Assembly: GCF_029892565.1 (NCBI RefSeq) | Contig: NZ_JARXVH010000002.1 | Span: forward strand, 536,501 to 600,500 | Direction: 5' to 3' | DNA: 64,000 nucleotides | Source of the DNA: Streptomyces pseudovenezuelae | GTDB lineage: Bacteria; Actinomycetota; Actinomycetes; Streptomycetales; Streptomycetaceae | Shown here: positions 16,429-26,700 of the stretch, in pieces | Layout: each line of letters starts with the position of its first letter | How positions within the stretch are numbered: position 1 is the stretch's first letter | The notes under the pieces: generated by a model | Seen by the model: the letters and a program-made list of their open reading frames with translations, nothing else | Databases searched by the model: none | What the model was told of the DNA's origin: nothing | Made by a program: the position numbers and the translations under genes

Positions 16429-17201
16429 CAGTGCCGCTCCTCACGCGTGCGGACGGTGCGCTTCTCGATGCCCTTGTCGTCAGCTGGGACCGGGCCCAGG
16501 ACCCGGTCGACGTAGATGCCGGGCAGGTGGACGGCGTCGGGGTCGATGGTGCCGGGTTCGACGAGCTTCTCGACCTCGGCGATGGTGATCCGGCCCGCCA
16601 TGGCCGCCAGGGGGTTGAAGTTGGCGGCGCTGCGGTGGAAGACGAGGTTGCCGTGTCGGTCGCCGCGGGCGGCCCGTACGAGGGAGAAGTCGGTGGTGAC
16701 GGCTTCTTCCAGGAGGTACGTCCGGCCGCGGAACTCCCGCGTCTCCTTCGGCGGGGAGGCCACGGAGACGCTGCCGTCGGGGCCGTAGCGCCAGGGCAGT
16801 CCGCCATCGGCGACCTGGGTGCCGACCCCGGCCGGGGTGTAGAAGGCGGGGATGCCGGCACCACCGGCGCGCAGCCGTTCGGCGAGGGTGCCCTGTGGGG
16901 TGAGCTCCACTTCCAGTTCACCGGCGAGGTACTGGCGGGCGAACTCCTTGTTCTCGCCCACGTAGGAGCCGGTCACCCGGGCGATGCGGCCGGCCGCCAG
17001 CAGGATGCCGAGCCCCTGGCCGTCCACGCCGCAGTTGTTGGAGACCACGCGCAGGCCGTCGGCGCCCTGCGCGAGCAGGGCGCCGACGAGCACGGTGGGG
17101 ATACCGCACAGCCCGAAGCCGCCCACCGCCAGCGAGGCCCCTTCCGGTATGTCGGCGACCGCATCGGCAGCCGAGGCCATGACCTTGTCCACGTTGTTCA
17201 T
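16428..17201 (-). CDS. 3-oxoacid CoA-transferase, alpha subunit
   Basis: The 257-residue subunit A has [10 protein letters not shown] near the N-terminus (the glycine-rich CoA-binding loop), [20 protein letters not shown] and FYTPAGVGT, all typical of PcaI/ScoA. GGGAGAAAGG precedes the ATG. It follows the FAA hydrolase gene after 124 bases that contain two hairpins, and is coupled to the beta subunit. Together the genes feed 3-oxo acids produced by the FAH enzyme into acyl-CoA metabolism (inference). Confidence 0.9.
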   Translation of the reverse strand: MNNVDKVMASAADAVADIPEGASLAVGGFGLCGIPTVLVGALLAQGADGLRVVSNNCGVDGQGLGILLAAGRIARVTGSYVGENKEFARQYLAGELEVELTPQGTLAERLRAGGAGIPAFYTPAGVGTQVADGGLPWRYGPDGSVSVASPPKETREFRGRTYLLEEAVTTDFSLVRAARGDRHGNLVFHRSAANFNPLAAMAGRITIAEVEKLVEPGTIDPDAVHLPGIYVDRVLGPVPADDKGIEKRTVRTREERH

Positions 17202-17209
17202 GCCTTTCT

Positions 17210-17301
17210 CCCGGTGCCGGACGCTGTATCGGGCACCGGGGTCTGCCAGAGGCAGGTTGTTCAGGGAGCGGAGCCTTCGGGCTCGGGAGAGCCCTCGCTC
17301 C
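17210..17301. promoter_or_regulatory. Intercistronic hairpins between FAA hydrolase and CoA-transferase genes
   Basis: Two structures occupy the gap. CCCGGTGCC (17210-17218) pairs with GGCACCGGG (17232-17240). A branched element has the inner tetraloop hairpin GAGCC-TTCG-GGCTC (17271-17284) inside a GGAGCG/CGCTCC outer stem (17265-17301). They could attenuate or process the transcript so that the CoA-transferase genes are expressed differently from those upstream. Confidence 0.45.
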
Positions 17302-17325
17302 GGGTCGATTCCAGCCGGTACGGGG

Positions 17326-18270
17326 TCACTGCCTGCGGCGGGCGGATGGTACGGGCACCGGGGCGACGCCCTCGATGACGGTGTTGCTGATGGTGCCGAT
17401 GCCCTCGACCGTCATGGTGACGATGTCGCCGGGGACGAGCGGCGGGGGTTCGAAGGTGCCGCTGTGGCCCCAGAGTTCGGCCAGGCAGCCGCCGTTGCCG
17501 CAGGTGCCGGAGCCCAGGACGTCGCCGGGGCGGATCCAGGTGCCGCGGGAGGCGTACGCCGCCATCTCCTCGAACGTCCAGGCCATGTTGGCCAGTCGGT
17601 CATGGCCGACGGTCTCGCCGTTGACCTGGACGGTCAGGGCGAGGTCGAGGAAGCCTTCCGGGTTGCGGTGGGGTTCGAGTTCGTCGGCGGTGACGAGCCA
17701 GGGGCCGAGGGTGGTTGCCGTGTCCTTGGCCTTGGCCGGGCCGAGTTTGACCCTCATCTCGCGGCCTTGCAGGTCGCGGGCGGACCAGTCGTTGAGGATC
17801 GTGTAGCCGAGGATGTGCTCGCGCGCCTGGTCGGGGGTCAGGTCCCGGCCGGGCTTGCCGATGACGGCGGCCACTTCGAGTTCGAAGTCGAAGCGTGCGC
17901 AACCCGGCGGCACCGGCACGTCGTCGTGGGCGCCGATCACCGAGTACGGGTTGGTGAAGTAGAACGCGGGGGCTTCGTACCACTCGTCGGGCACGGTGTC
18001 GCCGTATCCCTGGGCGATGCCCGCGACATGGCTCTCGAAGGTCATGTAGTCACGTACGGTCGGCGGTCGCAGCGGTGGCAGCAGCCGTACGTCGGCCAGG
18101 GGCAGCGGCAGGGAGCCGGTCAGGGCGCGTTCGCCCGCCCCGCGCAGGGACTGCTCGCCCTCCACGATCAGATCCAGCAGTTCGACGGGGTACTCGAACG
18201 GGTGGACCTGGTCGTCGGCGACAACTCCCGGCTGCCGTTTCCCGTCGTGGACGAAGGTCGCGAACCTCAT
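17326..18270 (-). CDS. Fumarylacetoacetate hydrolase-family protein
   Basis: The 314-residue protein cleaves or hydrates C-C bonds in ring-fission products. It has the FAH metal site: Glu residues in FDFELEVAAVIGKPG and Asp in ILNDWSARDLQ, with LGPWLVT and GDVLGSGTCGNGGC. The N-terminal extension MRFATFVHDGK is typical of two-domain members. Its ATG overlaps the MFS stop (ATGA). Its position beside a CoA-transferase and a transporter suggests a pathway for an aromatic or other cyclic acid. Confidence 0.88.
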   Translation of the reverse strand: MRFATFVHDGKRQPGVVADDQVHPFEYPVELLDLIVEGEQSLRGAGERALTGSLPLPLADVRLLPPLRPPTVRDYMTFESHVAGIAQGYGDTVPDEWYEAPAFYFTNPYSVIGAHDDVPVPPGCARFDFELEVAAVIGKPGRDLTPDQAREHILGYTILNDWSARDLQGREMRVKLGPAKAKDTATTLGPWLVTADELEPHRNPEGFLDLALTVQVNGETVGHDRLANMAWTFEEMAAYASRGTWIRPGDVLGSGTCGNGGCLAELWGHSGTFEPPPLVPGDIVTMTVEGIGTISNTVIEGVAPVPVPSARRRQ

Positions 18271-19871
18271 GCCGCGCTCCCCTCCGACTCGGCCGGCCGC
18301 GTGCCGCTGGGCCCGAAGCCGACGAAGACGGCGGCGATCACAGCGGCGGCCAGACAGGCGACGGCGGTGAGGATCAGTCCGTTGTTGTAGCCGCGGGCAA
18401 GTGCCTCCGTGGTGTACGGGGCGAGCTTGGCGCTGAGCGGACCGAGGTCGGCGGTGTGCAGCGCGAGCGGGCCGCCCTCGTGCAGGACGGCGGAGGCGAT
18501 GCCGTGCTCCTTGGGGGTCAGGCCCGCGTCGGCGAGGCTGCCGGTGATTTGACGTGCGGCCATGCCGAGGGCGACGGCGCCGACGATGGCGGGGCCGAGG
18601 GTCTGGCCGAGGTCGCGGACCAGGCTGGTGGTGGCGCCCGCCATGCCGGTCAGCTTGGGCGGTACGACGTTCACGGCGGCGGCGGTGAGGGCGGCGACGA
18701 CCAGACCGAAGCCGACACCGTTGAGCACCAGCGGCCCGAGCAGGGGGATCAGGCCGCTTTCGTGGATCGGCACCGCCCGCAGCCACAGTTGGGCGCCGGC
18801 CAGTGAGACGAACCCGGTGACGAGCATGGGGCCGGGGCCCACCCGGTGCAGCATCCGGACCAGCAGCGGCCAGATGAGCGGGGTGACGCCCTGGACGATC
18901 AGGAAGGGCACTGCGGCCTGGAAGGGGCCCTGGTGCTGGATGACGCCGAGGCGGATGCTCAGGTCGTACGCGCCGCCGAGGAAGCCGAACATGCCGATCA
19001 CCGCCATCGCGGCCGACGCGGCGAAGGCCGGGATACGGAACAGCTCCAGGCGCAGCATCGGGGCCGTGCTGCGGCTCTCCACCAGCACGAACGCGACGAT
19101 GAACACGGCGAAGGCGACGAAGGACGCGACGACGGGAGTCGAACTCCAGCCGTCGGAGGGGCCCTGGATGATGCCGTACAGCAGGGCGAGCATGGCCACG
19201 GCGATGGCGATCTGGCCCGGCCAGTCGAGCGAGCGGCCCTCGGGGGCGCTGGACTCGGTGGCCAGCAGCCAGGCACCCAACGCGGTGATCACGGCGAGCA
19301 CGCCGGTCACGCCGAACGCCCACTGGAAGGAGGCGTGTTCGACGATCCCGCCGGACATCAGCGGGGCGAGGAAGGCGCCGAGCGACAGGGCCGTGGTCCA
19401 GGAGGCCAGCCCCTTGGCCCGTGCGGCCGGGGTGGTCGTGACCGCGGTGATCATGGACAAGGAGGCGGGGAAGAGCGCGGCGGCTCCGATGCCGGAGATC
19501 GCCTGCCCGGTGATCAGCTGGGCTGCCGAGTCCGAGGTGGCGGACACCAGGTAGCCGACGGCGGACACCAGTGCCGCGCCCACCACCAGTTTCTTACGGC
19601 CGTACAGGTCGCCCACGACGCCGAAGGTCAGCGCGAGGACGGCGGCGGGCACCAGGAAGGCGTCACTGATCCAGGTCAGTTCTCCGCCGGACGCATGGAG
19701 GGTTCGCTGCATGACGCCGTTGATCGCGGCGGGCAGGACCAGTCCGATCTGGGCCAGGCAGACGGCCAGACAACCGGCGATGATCGTGCGGGTGTGGCGT
19801 GCCGTGGCGGCCGGTGGGGTGTCGGACGACGACGGGGCGGCGGATGGGTCGTAGGCGGGGACGGAGACCAT
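18267..19871 (-). CDS. MFS transporter, DHA2-like
   Basis: The 534-residue membrane protein has about 14 predicted hydrophobic segments and the MFS motif-A region GVVGDLYGRKKLVVGAAL between helices 2 and 3. GGAGGAGAC directly precedes the ATG at 19871, which excludes the longer upstream frame. It is translationally coupled to the FAH gene. In this operon it probably moves the pathway substrate or product; DHA2 relatives are mostly proton-driven exporters, so direction is open. Confidence 0.88.
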   Translation of the reverse strand: MVSVPAYDPSAAPSSSDTPPAATARHTRTIIAGCLAVCLAQIGLVLPAAINGVMQRTLHASGGELTWISDAFLVPAAVLALTFGVVGDLYGRKKLVVGAALVSAVGYLVSATSDSAAQLITGQAISGIGAAALFPASLSMITAVTTTPAARAKGLASWTTALSLGAFLAPLMSGGIVEHASFQWAFGVTGVLAVITALGAWLLATESSAPEGRSLDWPGQIAIAVAMLALLYGIIQGPSDGWSSTPVVASFVAFAVFIVAFVLVESRSTAPMLRLELFRIPAFAASAAMAVIGMFGFLGGAYDLSIRLGVIQHQGPFQAAVPFLIVQGVTPLIWPLLVRMLHRVGPGPMLVTGFVSLAGAQLWLRAVPIHESGLIPLLGPLVLNGVGFGLVVAALTAAAVNVVPPKLTGMAGATTSLVRDLGQTLGPAIVGAVALGMAARQITGSLADAGLTPKEHGIASAVLHEGGPLALHTADLGPLSAKLAPYTTEALARGYNNGLILTAVACLAAAVIAAVFVGFGPSGTRPAESEGSAA

Positions 19872-19930
19872 GTCTCCTCCTTGGCAGGGTTGGCGGGACG
19901 TACGGCCCGAAGGGGGAATGCGGGGAGTTG

Positions 19931-19955
19931 GGCGCACCGGAGGGGGCGGTGCGCC
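19931..19955. terminator. Hairpin between MBL hydrolase and MFS genes
   Basis: GGCGCACC and GGTGCGCC form an eight-base perfect stem around a nine-base loop in the 129-base gap. It may partly terminate or stabilise the transcript; there is no U-tract. Confidence 0.35.
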
Positions 19956-20000
19956 GGTTGCGGAGGGCGGGGCCTCGGCAGGGCGAGCGGGGGAGCGTCG

Positions 20001-20939
20001 TCAGACGCGGGGGCAGAGCTCGGCCATGCAGCCGAACAGCCCGGGGCCGTCGAGTGGGGGCAGCGCGGGGTCGAGCTCCCGGTAGACGGTGTGCACGTTG
20101 ACGGCGAGGCGTTCACTCTCGTCAAGGTCGGCGAAGCGGCCGAGGCGGATGTCGCGTGCCGCGTCCATGACCGGCATGCCGGTGGTGAACCGCGCGGCGG
20201 CCTGCTCATGGACGTATTCGAGATAGTCGCGGATCTCACGGACCGTCTGTTTGGTGGTGACAGGGCCGTGGCCGGGTACGACGATGTCCGCGTCGAGGCC
20301 GAGCAACAGGTCGCAGGCGGCGAGCCAGCGGGTGAAGGGGCCGTGCCAGACGACCGGCGCCGCCCCGGCGAAGGCGATGTCGCCGGTGTAGACCGTCCGG
20401 GCCTGCGGCACGTGCACGATCGTGTCCCCGGCGCTGTGCGCGGGGCCCACGTCGATGAGGCGGACCTCGGTGCCGCCGATGTCCAGAACCGTCTCGCCGT
20501 CGAAGATCCGGTTCGGCAGTGCGGGTTCGATGCCGGCGTAGTCGAAGCGGCCGAAGATCCGTCGCGCGAAGTGTCCGGCGGGACTGTCCATGTTGGTCAG
20601 CGCCAGCATCTCGGCCGGACCCACCTGGCGCATGTCCGCCACGGACCCGCGGGCCGCGATGATCTCGGCGTGGGTCACGAGCTGGTTGCCGAACCAGTGG
20701 TCGCCGTTGCCATGGGTGTTGACCACGGTGGCGATCGGCGCGGTGGCGGTCAGCGGCGTCAGCGCGTCGAGCATGGTCCTGGTCAGCCGCAGGTCGTAGA
20801 GGGTGTCGACGAGCAGTGACTCGCCCCGGCCGGTGATCAGCCCGGCGTTGCTCATGCCCCATCCGGCATCGCCCGCGATCCAGGCGTAACAGCCGTGTCC
20901 GAGTTCGACACAGCCTGTTCGGGATGCCACGGAAGCCAC
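20001..20939 (-). CDS. MBL-fold metallo-hydrolase
   Basis: The roughly 312-residue cytoplasmic enzyme carries the metallo-beta-lactamase-fold metal motifs THGNGDH, the later PAHSAGD and GHGP. It hydrolyses an ester, thioester or lactone-type bond; the substrate is unknown. Start choice is uncertain: the GTG at 20939 has AGGAGG four bases upstream (short), another GTG is at 20930, and an ATG is at 20963. It is the first gene of the minus-strand operon and is divergent from the TetR regulator, with an operator candidate between them. Confidence 0.82.
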   Translation of the reverse strand: MASVASRTGCVELGHGCYAWIAGDAGWGMSNAGLITGRGESLLVDTLYDLRLTRTMLDALTPLTATAPIATVVNTHGNGDHWFGNQLVTHAEIIAARGSVADMRQVGPAEMLALTNMDSPAGHFARRIFGRFDYAGIEPALPNRIFDGETVLDIGGTEVRLIDVGPAHSAGDTIVHVPQARTVYTGDIAFAGAAPVVWHGPFTRWLAACDLLLGLDADIVVPGHGPVTTKQTVREIRDYLEYVHEQAAARFTTGMPVMDAARDIRLGRFADLDESERLAVNVHTVYRELDPALPPLDGPGLFGCMAELCPRV

Positions 20940-20989
20940 GTTGCCTCCTGTCTCGTCCCGCATCAGAGAGCGAGACCTCAGTGTATTTT

Positions 20990-21003
20990 TGGACTGGAGT
21001 CCA
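20990..21003. promoter_or_regulatory. Operator candidate between MBL operon and TetR gene
   Basis: TGGACT-GG-AGTCCA is a perfect 6-2-6 inverted repeat, sitting in an AT-richer stretch 29 bases upstream of the TetR start and about 50 bases upstream of the MBL start. It is well placed to control both divergent transcripts. Confidence 0.6.
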
Positions 21004-21031
21004 TCAATGGAGGACAATCTAAGAAGGTGGT

Positions 21032-21715
21032 ATGGCGGCGTCAATACCCGTGCAGCCCTGTGCTGTACTGGAGGCCATGAAGATCCCGGAGGCGGGAGTC
21101 GAAGTCGTGCCCGCAGCGCCACCCGTCGGACGCCGGGAACGCAAGCGACAGCAGGTGCGCGACCAGCTCTACGCCGCGGCGCTGCACTTGTTCGTCACCC
21201 AGGGGTACGAGGCGACGACCATGGACCAGATCGCCGAAACCGCCGACGTCGCCCGGGCCACCGTCTTCAACTACTTCTCACAGAAGGTCGGGTTCCTCGA
21301 GGAATGGGGAGCCCGCCGCCGCGTCCGCGTCAACGAGATCCTCGGCTCCCAGCGCGCCGAGGACCTGCCGGTCGGAGACCGGCTGCGCCGTTACCTGAAG
21401 GAGATGGCCGACCTCAACGTCGCCTCCCGCGCCGAGACCACCGTCCTGATGGATGCCTCCGCGCGGTATGGCAGCCTCCTTCAGGATCCGTCTCTGGAGA
21501 TCGAACTCGCCAGGATCGTCGAACAGGGTCAGCAGCGCAGGGAGATCAGGGCGGACGTCGGCTGCGACCAGGCCGGACAACTGCTGGCCGCCTGCTACTT
21601 CACGACAATCCTGCGCTGGATCCGAGAAGAGCCAGCCCCTTTCGACCTCCACGAGCGACTCACGGGGGCGCTCGACATCATCCTGCCGGGTCTCCTCGTC
21701 GGCGAAGCGGCCTGA
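21032..21715 (+). CDS. TetR/AcrR-family regulator
   Basis: The 227-residue protein has an N-terminal helix-turn-helix (about residues 30-75: RDQLYAAALHLFVTQGYEAT, DQIAETADVARATVFNYF) and a C-terminal ligand domain. The ATG at 21032 is used because AAGGTGG precedes it; the ATG at 21077 has GGAGG only two bases away. It is the likely local repressor of the divergent MBL-MFS-FAH-CoA-transferase operon. Confidence 0.88.
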   Translation: MAASIPVQPCAVLEAMKIPEAGVEVVPAAPPVGRRERKRQQVRDQLYAAALHLFVTQGYEATTMDQIAETADVARATVFNYFSQKVGFLEEWGARRRVRVNEILGSQRAEDLPVGDRLRRYLKEMADLNVASRAETTVLMDASARYGSLLQDPSLEIELARIVEQGQQRREIRADVGCDQAGQLLAACYFTTILRWIREEPAPFDLHERLTGALDIILPGLLVGEAA

Positions 21716-21721
21716 CGCGGC

Positions 21722-22105
21722 ACGTCACCTTCATCCAGCCGCTTGCGCAGAGGTGGACCCACCCTTCAGCCGCCCTGTGCCCGCTGGTGGGCCGCTGGGG
21801 CACTGCCTTCTTCGCCCCTGGCCGCCATCGTCTCGCGGTGGCCGGCGCCGAGGCGCTCTACGCGGACATGGGCCGCGACCCTGCTCACGGGGGTCGGCCG
21901 CCGTGACTCCGAGGGGCTGGACTGGCTGGACTGGCTCTTCGCGCGTACGGACCTCGCGCCCGGCATCAAGTACGCGATCGCCGACGCGGTCCTGGACATC
22001 GACGGCAGGCGGCGCGAGGGACGGGCCGCGGGATTGCTCGCCCTGCCCGGTTGTCCGGACGACGTAGCCGACCACATCCGCAACGAGCTGCGCCACTGCG
22101 ACTAG
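21722..22105 (+). pseudogene. Probable frameshifted hypothetical gene
   Basis: One frame reads LVGRWGTAFFAPGRHRLAVA and on to ALYADMGRDPAHGG before a stop at 21906. A second frame continues GLDWLDWLFARTDLAPGIKY and on to ADHIRNELRHCD, stopping at 22105. The switch falls near a run of five G at 21890-21894, so a frameshift within one gene is likely. I do not recognise the family. Confidence 0.35.
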
Positions 22106-22130
22106 CAACCACCTTCGGAGAGGCGGCATT

Positions 22131-22601
22131 TCAGGAGGTGATCTGCTGTCCGGCGGCGTGTGCGAAGTCCTCGACGGCCCGGCGGGCGTCGTGACCGCTG
22201 CGATGGCACGCCTGCTCGTCATGAGCCTCGTGGATCGCGCTCACCTGGTGCAGCGCCTCCTCGGCCAGCCGGACGAGGTCGGGCGCCTGGGCGACCAGGC
22301 GGATCCGGAAGAGTTCCTGACGCGCCACTCCGCGTAGCCGGTAGGACTCAAGACGCGCGTCCGTGGCCTCCGCACTGCCGGGGTTTTCCTGGGCCCGGTG
22401 CCAGCGGTCAAGTTCGCTGCGGCGACACTGCGCCAGTGAGGCCGCGTACGCGCTGTAGGCGGCCATGCGTTCCTCCTGCAGGAACCGCCAGCGGGAGAAC
22501 CGCTCGTTACGGGTGGTCATCCGGTGCTGTACGAGGTAGCTGAAGCCCACGCCGAGCAGGGTCCCGACGATGGCTACGGCGCTTGTGAGGACCGCTTCCA
22601 T
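22131..22601 (-). CDS. Small membrane-anchored hypothetical protein
   Basis: The 156-residue protein begins with one hydrophobic helix (VLTSAVAIVGTLLGVGFSYL) followed by a charged helical region rich in Arg, Glu and Ala (QEERMAAYSAYAASL, SELDRWHRAQEN). The layout fits an N-terminally anchored cytoplasmic coiled-coil protein of a type common in Streptomyces and without assigned function. The ATG at 22601 is chosen because the membrane helix starts right after it. Confidence 0.65.
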   Translation of the reverse strand: MEAVLTSAVAIVGTLLGVGFSYLVQHRMTTRNERFSRWRFLQEERMAAYSAYAASLAQCRRSELDRWHRAQENPGSAEATDARLESYRLRGVARQELFRIRLVAQAPDLVRLAEEALHQVSAIHEAHDEQACHRSGHDARRAVEDFAHAAGQQITS

Positions 22602-23199
22602 CCCTGGATGACAGCACGTCGGCCGAGCCGCTGAGAAGACCGCCTGTCGGGAGGCCAGCCGGATCGCCCCGCCAGGAGCCAGAGCTGGTTGTGCCAGCTC
22701 AGGAAAGAGTCGCGAACCGTGCGCAGCGGATACCCGTTCCAACGCGCAGAGGCTCCGCCCCGGATGCCGGGGTCGGGCCCAGGTCAGCGAGCGCCGTAGC
22801 TGCTCGGGCAGCGTGGTGATCAACCAGGATCACGACGGCCGGCGTCCACCGCGAGCACCGCCATCACGCTCCGCCGCTGCGGAGGATCCACGTCGACCGG
22901 GCCGCGGCCCACCACCTCGACGGGCCCGAGAAGTCTGAACGTCACCACGACAACCCCCGGCGATCAGAGCGCACACCGTCCGCACTCTTCCCCTGGCCTG
23001 GCTGGTCAGCCCCTTCGCCGACGTCGCCGTGGCCACACCACTCTGGCACCAGGCCACAACACACGCTACGCACGCGTAATTCAGCCCGACAAGATCCAGG
23101 CCAGCCAGTCTTCTCCAAGGACCGGGCAGGGCCACGGGCGTGGCGTCGGCCGAGCACCGTAGGGTCCGCGCCCGCCGGCAAAGGGATATTTCGGCCCGG
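22602..23199. other. Intergenic region without a recognisable gene
   Basis: About 600 bases contain no ORF with convincing codon bias or family similarity on either strand. The only repeat noted is AGAGGCTCCGCCCCGG near 22748, identical to the left arm of the hairpin at 6359. Confidence 0.4.
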
Positions 23200-23712
23200 C
23201 TAAGAAATGCGATCCAGCTGCCGCAGAACCGTTGGCCACGAATCGTCGGGGTCCTCTCCGGTGATCTCCTGATATCCGCTGCCGAAGGCCTTGTCGAGGA
23301 GAAAGCGGTTGAGGTCGTCGGCGAGCTTTTCGAAGACCTCGCTCTGCCACCAGATCACACCGGTGTCGGGGAAGCCCCAGACTTCGCCGGTCGGGCGGTG
23401 GAGAAAGACGGGGTCCTCGTTGATTTTGCCGATGCAGAACCATTCTTCCCGGTTCAGCTGTACCGGAGTGCCTTCCCTGGGGTCTGCGTAGAACTGCGAG
23501 TCGACCACGACCTTCGCCTCGAAGAGCACCAGGGAGCCGAAGATCCCCCCGTCCGCCTTGCCCAGGAAGTCCACGTAGTCGGCGGGGACGTCAGAGGGGA
23601 GGGGGCGCCCGGAGTACCCGGCGGAGACGCTGTTCATCATGCCCAGTTCGAAATCGTCGACGAGCAGGGAACGTGCCGTCGCCAGGAGTTCTTCCAGTTC
23701 CCGGGAGATCAT
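23200..23712 (-). CDS. SMI1/KNR4 (SUKH) immunity protein
   Basis: The 170-residue protein has the SUKH layout: LPSDVPADYVDFLGKADGG near the start and the strand-rich centre ending in VIWWQSEVFEKLADDLNRFL. SUKH proteins commonly neutralise nuclease toxins of contact-dependent systems. Its ATG overlaps the stop of the RHS toxin gene (ATGA), the expected order for toxin then immunity. It therefore most likely binds the C-terminal toxin domain of that protein. Confidence 0.85.
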   Translation of the reverse strand: MISRELEELLATARSLLVDDFELGMMNSVSAGYSGRPLPSDVPADYVDFLGKADGGIFGSLVLFEAKVVVDSQFYADPREGTPVQLNREEWFCIGKINEDPVFLHRPTGEVWGFPDTGVIWWQSEVFEKLADDLNRFLLDKAFGSGYQEITGEDPDDSWPTVLRQLDRIS

Positions 23713-26700
23713 TCGGGGCCCTCGATTCTAATCTTCAGGGGAGTGTGGTCGGGAAGTTTTCTGATTTGATTCCAGATCTGGTTCCCGATCCGCTGGTTGG
23801 TGAACGCGTCAAGGATGTGCAGGTTGGTCGCGGCATCGGGTCCTCCCAACTGCAGTTCCCACACGTGATCGGGGTTCATCCTCTGGAGGATTCTACTGCG
23901 CAGCGTGTCCGCGAACTCGCGGTTGGTCTTTCCGAACTGATCGTAAACGCGGCGTATCAGGTCTCGCTTGTAGTTGTTGGTGATCGATGTATCACGGGCC
24001 ACGGGGTTGGGCGCTTTGAACAGAACTCCCGCATCGCTCAGCTTCAGAAGCGCGTCGGCCTTCATCCTGAATTGCTGTTTGGGCATCCCCTCAAGCCACT
24101 GGACGGTGACCTCGACGGGGCCGCCCTCCGTGCATTGCAGCCCCAGGGGATCCAGGAAGGCCAGCGGGTTGGGCACGTACCCGTAGTTGTCCGGACCCGC
24201 CTCCAGTCCGAGAGGATCCGGGCTGATGTAGCGGCCCGCGTCGGGGGCGTAGTAGCGCTGACAGTTGTAGTTGAGACCGGTTTCGGCGTCGTGGTACTGG
24301 CCGGGGAAACGAAGTGGGCAGTCGGCGGACCGCGGGGGCACCGCCGACGTCACCACGGAGGTCCCCCACAGCGTGGCGCGCCCCGACCAGGCGATGTTTC
24401 CGTCCGGGCCGATGAGCTCCGTGGGCGTGCCCACGGGGTCGGTGAGCACAGCGTGGAAGCGGGGTGAGCCGCCTCGCGCGGAGGGTTCCGCCTGTGAGGT
24501 CGTGCGGTCGCTCTGGGCCAGCGGCCGGTGCGAGTCGGGAGCGTAGTCCCACGTGGTGACACCGCCGTCCGGACCGGTCTGTTCGGCGACACGGGAGCCG
24601 TCCCAGCTGAACCGCGTCTCCTCGACGACCGATCCGTCCTCCGACAGCCGTTGCTTCGCGGTCCGCCGGCCCAGGGGGTCGTACCGGTACCGCCAGGTCT
24701 GGCCTTGCGGTGTGGTGGCGTGGGTCAGCCGGTTCTCGGGGTTCCACTCGTAGGTCCAGATCCGGCGCCGGCCGTCGAGCAGCTTGCGGGACATGCGGAC
24801 GACGCGGCCCTCGGCGTCGTAGTGCAGGGTGGTGCGCCCGGATGTGCGCAGTTGGTTCCCGCTGTACTCGTGCCCCTGGGGAGCGGGGTCGTCGGGCAGC
24901 ACTGCCTGAGTGAGGCGTCCGGTGCTGTCGTAGGTGTAGTGCTCGCGCCAGTTGTCGGCGTGGGCGCTGGTGACCCGGCCTGCCGGGTCCAGTTCGAAGC
25001 GCCGTGTTCCGGAGAGGAGGTCGTTGATCTCCGTCACATAGCCGTCCGGGCGGTAGGCATAGGTGCGGCTGTGGACCAGGTGCTCGGTGCCAGCGGCGAG
25101 TTGTGTGACGTTCTGGGCGGTCAGGCGGTCGGTGGCGTCCCAGGCCTGGGTGAGGGTGAGTCCCTCGCCCAGGCTTCGTGAGGTTTCGCGCCCTGCGGCG
25201 TCGTAGGCGAAGGCCAGGTCGCCCGCGTCGGTGGCGAGTGCGGTGGGCAGGCCCTGCGCGTTGTACGACCAGACCGACGTGTGGCCGACCGGGGTGACAC
25301 GACGTACGCAGCGGCCGAGTTCGTCGTAGGAGTAGCGGGTCACGTCGCCGCTCACGTCTTCCGAGACCGTGCGGCCCATCGGGTCGCGTTCGAAGGTGAT
25401 CTCGGCGTCCGCGTTGGCCGTTCGCACGAGATGACCGCTCGGGTCGTAGGCGAAGGTGGTGACGTCGTCTGTGCTGCGCTGCTGCGTGACGTGGCCTCTT
25501 GGGTCACGCGTGTAGTGAATCGCCTCGCCCAGCCCGTTCGTTCGCGTGACGAGTTGGCCGGCTCTGTCGTGGTCGTAGGTCAGGGTGCGGCCGTTGAAGT
25601 CCGTCTCTGTGACCAGTCGGCCGGCGGCGTCGTAGGTGTAACGCCACGCTAGTCCGGCGGGGTTGGTGACCTCGGTCAGGCGGAGTTCGGTGTCGTAGGC
25701 GAAGGTGTACGTGGCACCGCCGGGATCGGTTCGGGTGCCGGCCAGGCCGAAGTGCGTGCGGGAGTAGGAGGTCGCGGTGCCGTTCCCGTCCGTGTGCGAC
25801 AGGAGATTTCCCTCCGCGTCCCATGACCAGGTTTCGCGGGTGCCGTCGGCCTGCTCGCGCAGAGTGGGCCGGCCTTCGGTCGTCCATGCCAGACGCACGC
25901 TGCGTTCGAGGGGGGCGACGGCCTCGACGACTCGGCCGAACGTGTCTCTGACGATCCGGGTGGTGTGGCCGAGAGCGTCGGTGATGCGGAGAGGGAGGCC
26001 GGCTTTGTCGTTGGTGATGCGTCGGGAGTTCCCGAGCGCGTCGGTGATCTCGACCAGGTGGCCCGACTCGTTGTACCGGTAGCGGGTCTCGCCGCCCATC
26101 GGGTCCCGGGTCGCCAGCGGACGGCCGTGGCGGTCGTACTCGTGGACCCATGCGGCCCCGTTGGGTTCGGTGACACGGACCGGGAGGCGCAGGTCGTTGT
26201 ACTCCGAGGTGCCGGTCGATCCGTCGGGAAGGACGACGGACGTGACGTTCCCGGCCTCGTCGTAGGAGTAGCGGGTGGTGTGGCCGAGCGCGTCCGTGGA
26301 CGCTGTGAGGCGGTGCTCCGTGTCCCACTGGTACTCGGTGACGTTGCCGAGTGGATCTGTCTCGCGTGTGAGGCGCAGCGCCTCGTTGTGGTCGTAGACA
26401 CGGGTCTGACCGAGGGAGTCGGTCACTCGGGTGGTGCGGGTGGAGTCGTCGTAGGTGAGAGTTGAGGCCAGCGCGTCGCCGGTACCGCCGGTGGCCACCA
26501 CGCGACCGCGTTCGTCGTACGTGTACCAGTAGGTGGTGTCGTTGCGGTCGGTCCAGGAGGTGATGCGGCCCGCGGCGTCGTAGGTGTAACGCGTCGGCAG
26601 GCCGGAGGAGTTGCGTTCCTCCGTGAGGTGGCCCTGCTCGTCGTAGGCGAAGGTGAGCAGGGTGGTGCCGGGCCGGTCGGGGCGGGCGGGGTCGAGAAGG

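Noticed and set aside
18846..20819. 657-codon plus-strand ORF across the MFS and MBL genes
   Set aside because: It is antisense to two clearly recognised genes, spans their boundary, and has the Gly/Asp/Arg-rich composition of a shadow frame.
21032..21077. ATG at 21077 as the TetR start
   Set aside because: Its GGAGG is only two bases away, while the ATG at 21032 has a better-placed AAGGTGG. The choice is not certain.
22602..23199. Plus- and minus-strand ORFs of 60-100 codons
   Set aside because: They have no third-position bias, no ribosome binding sites and no recognisable motifs.
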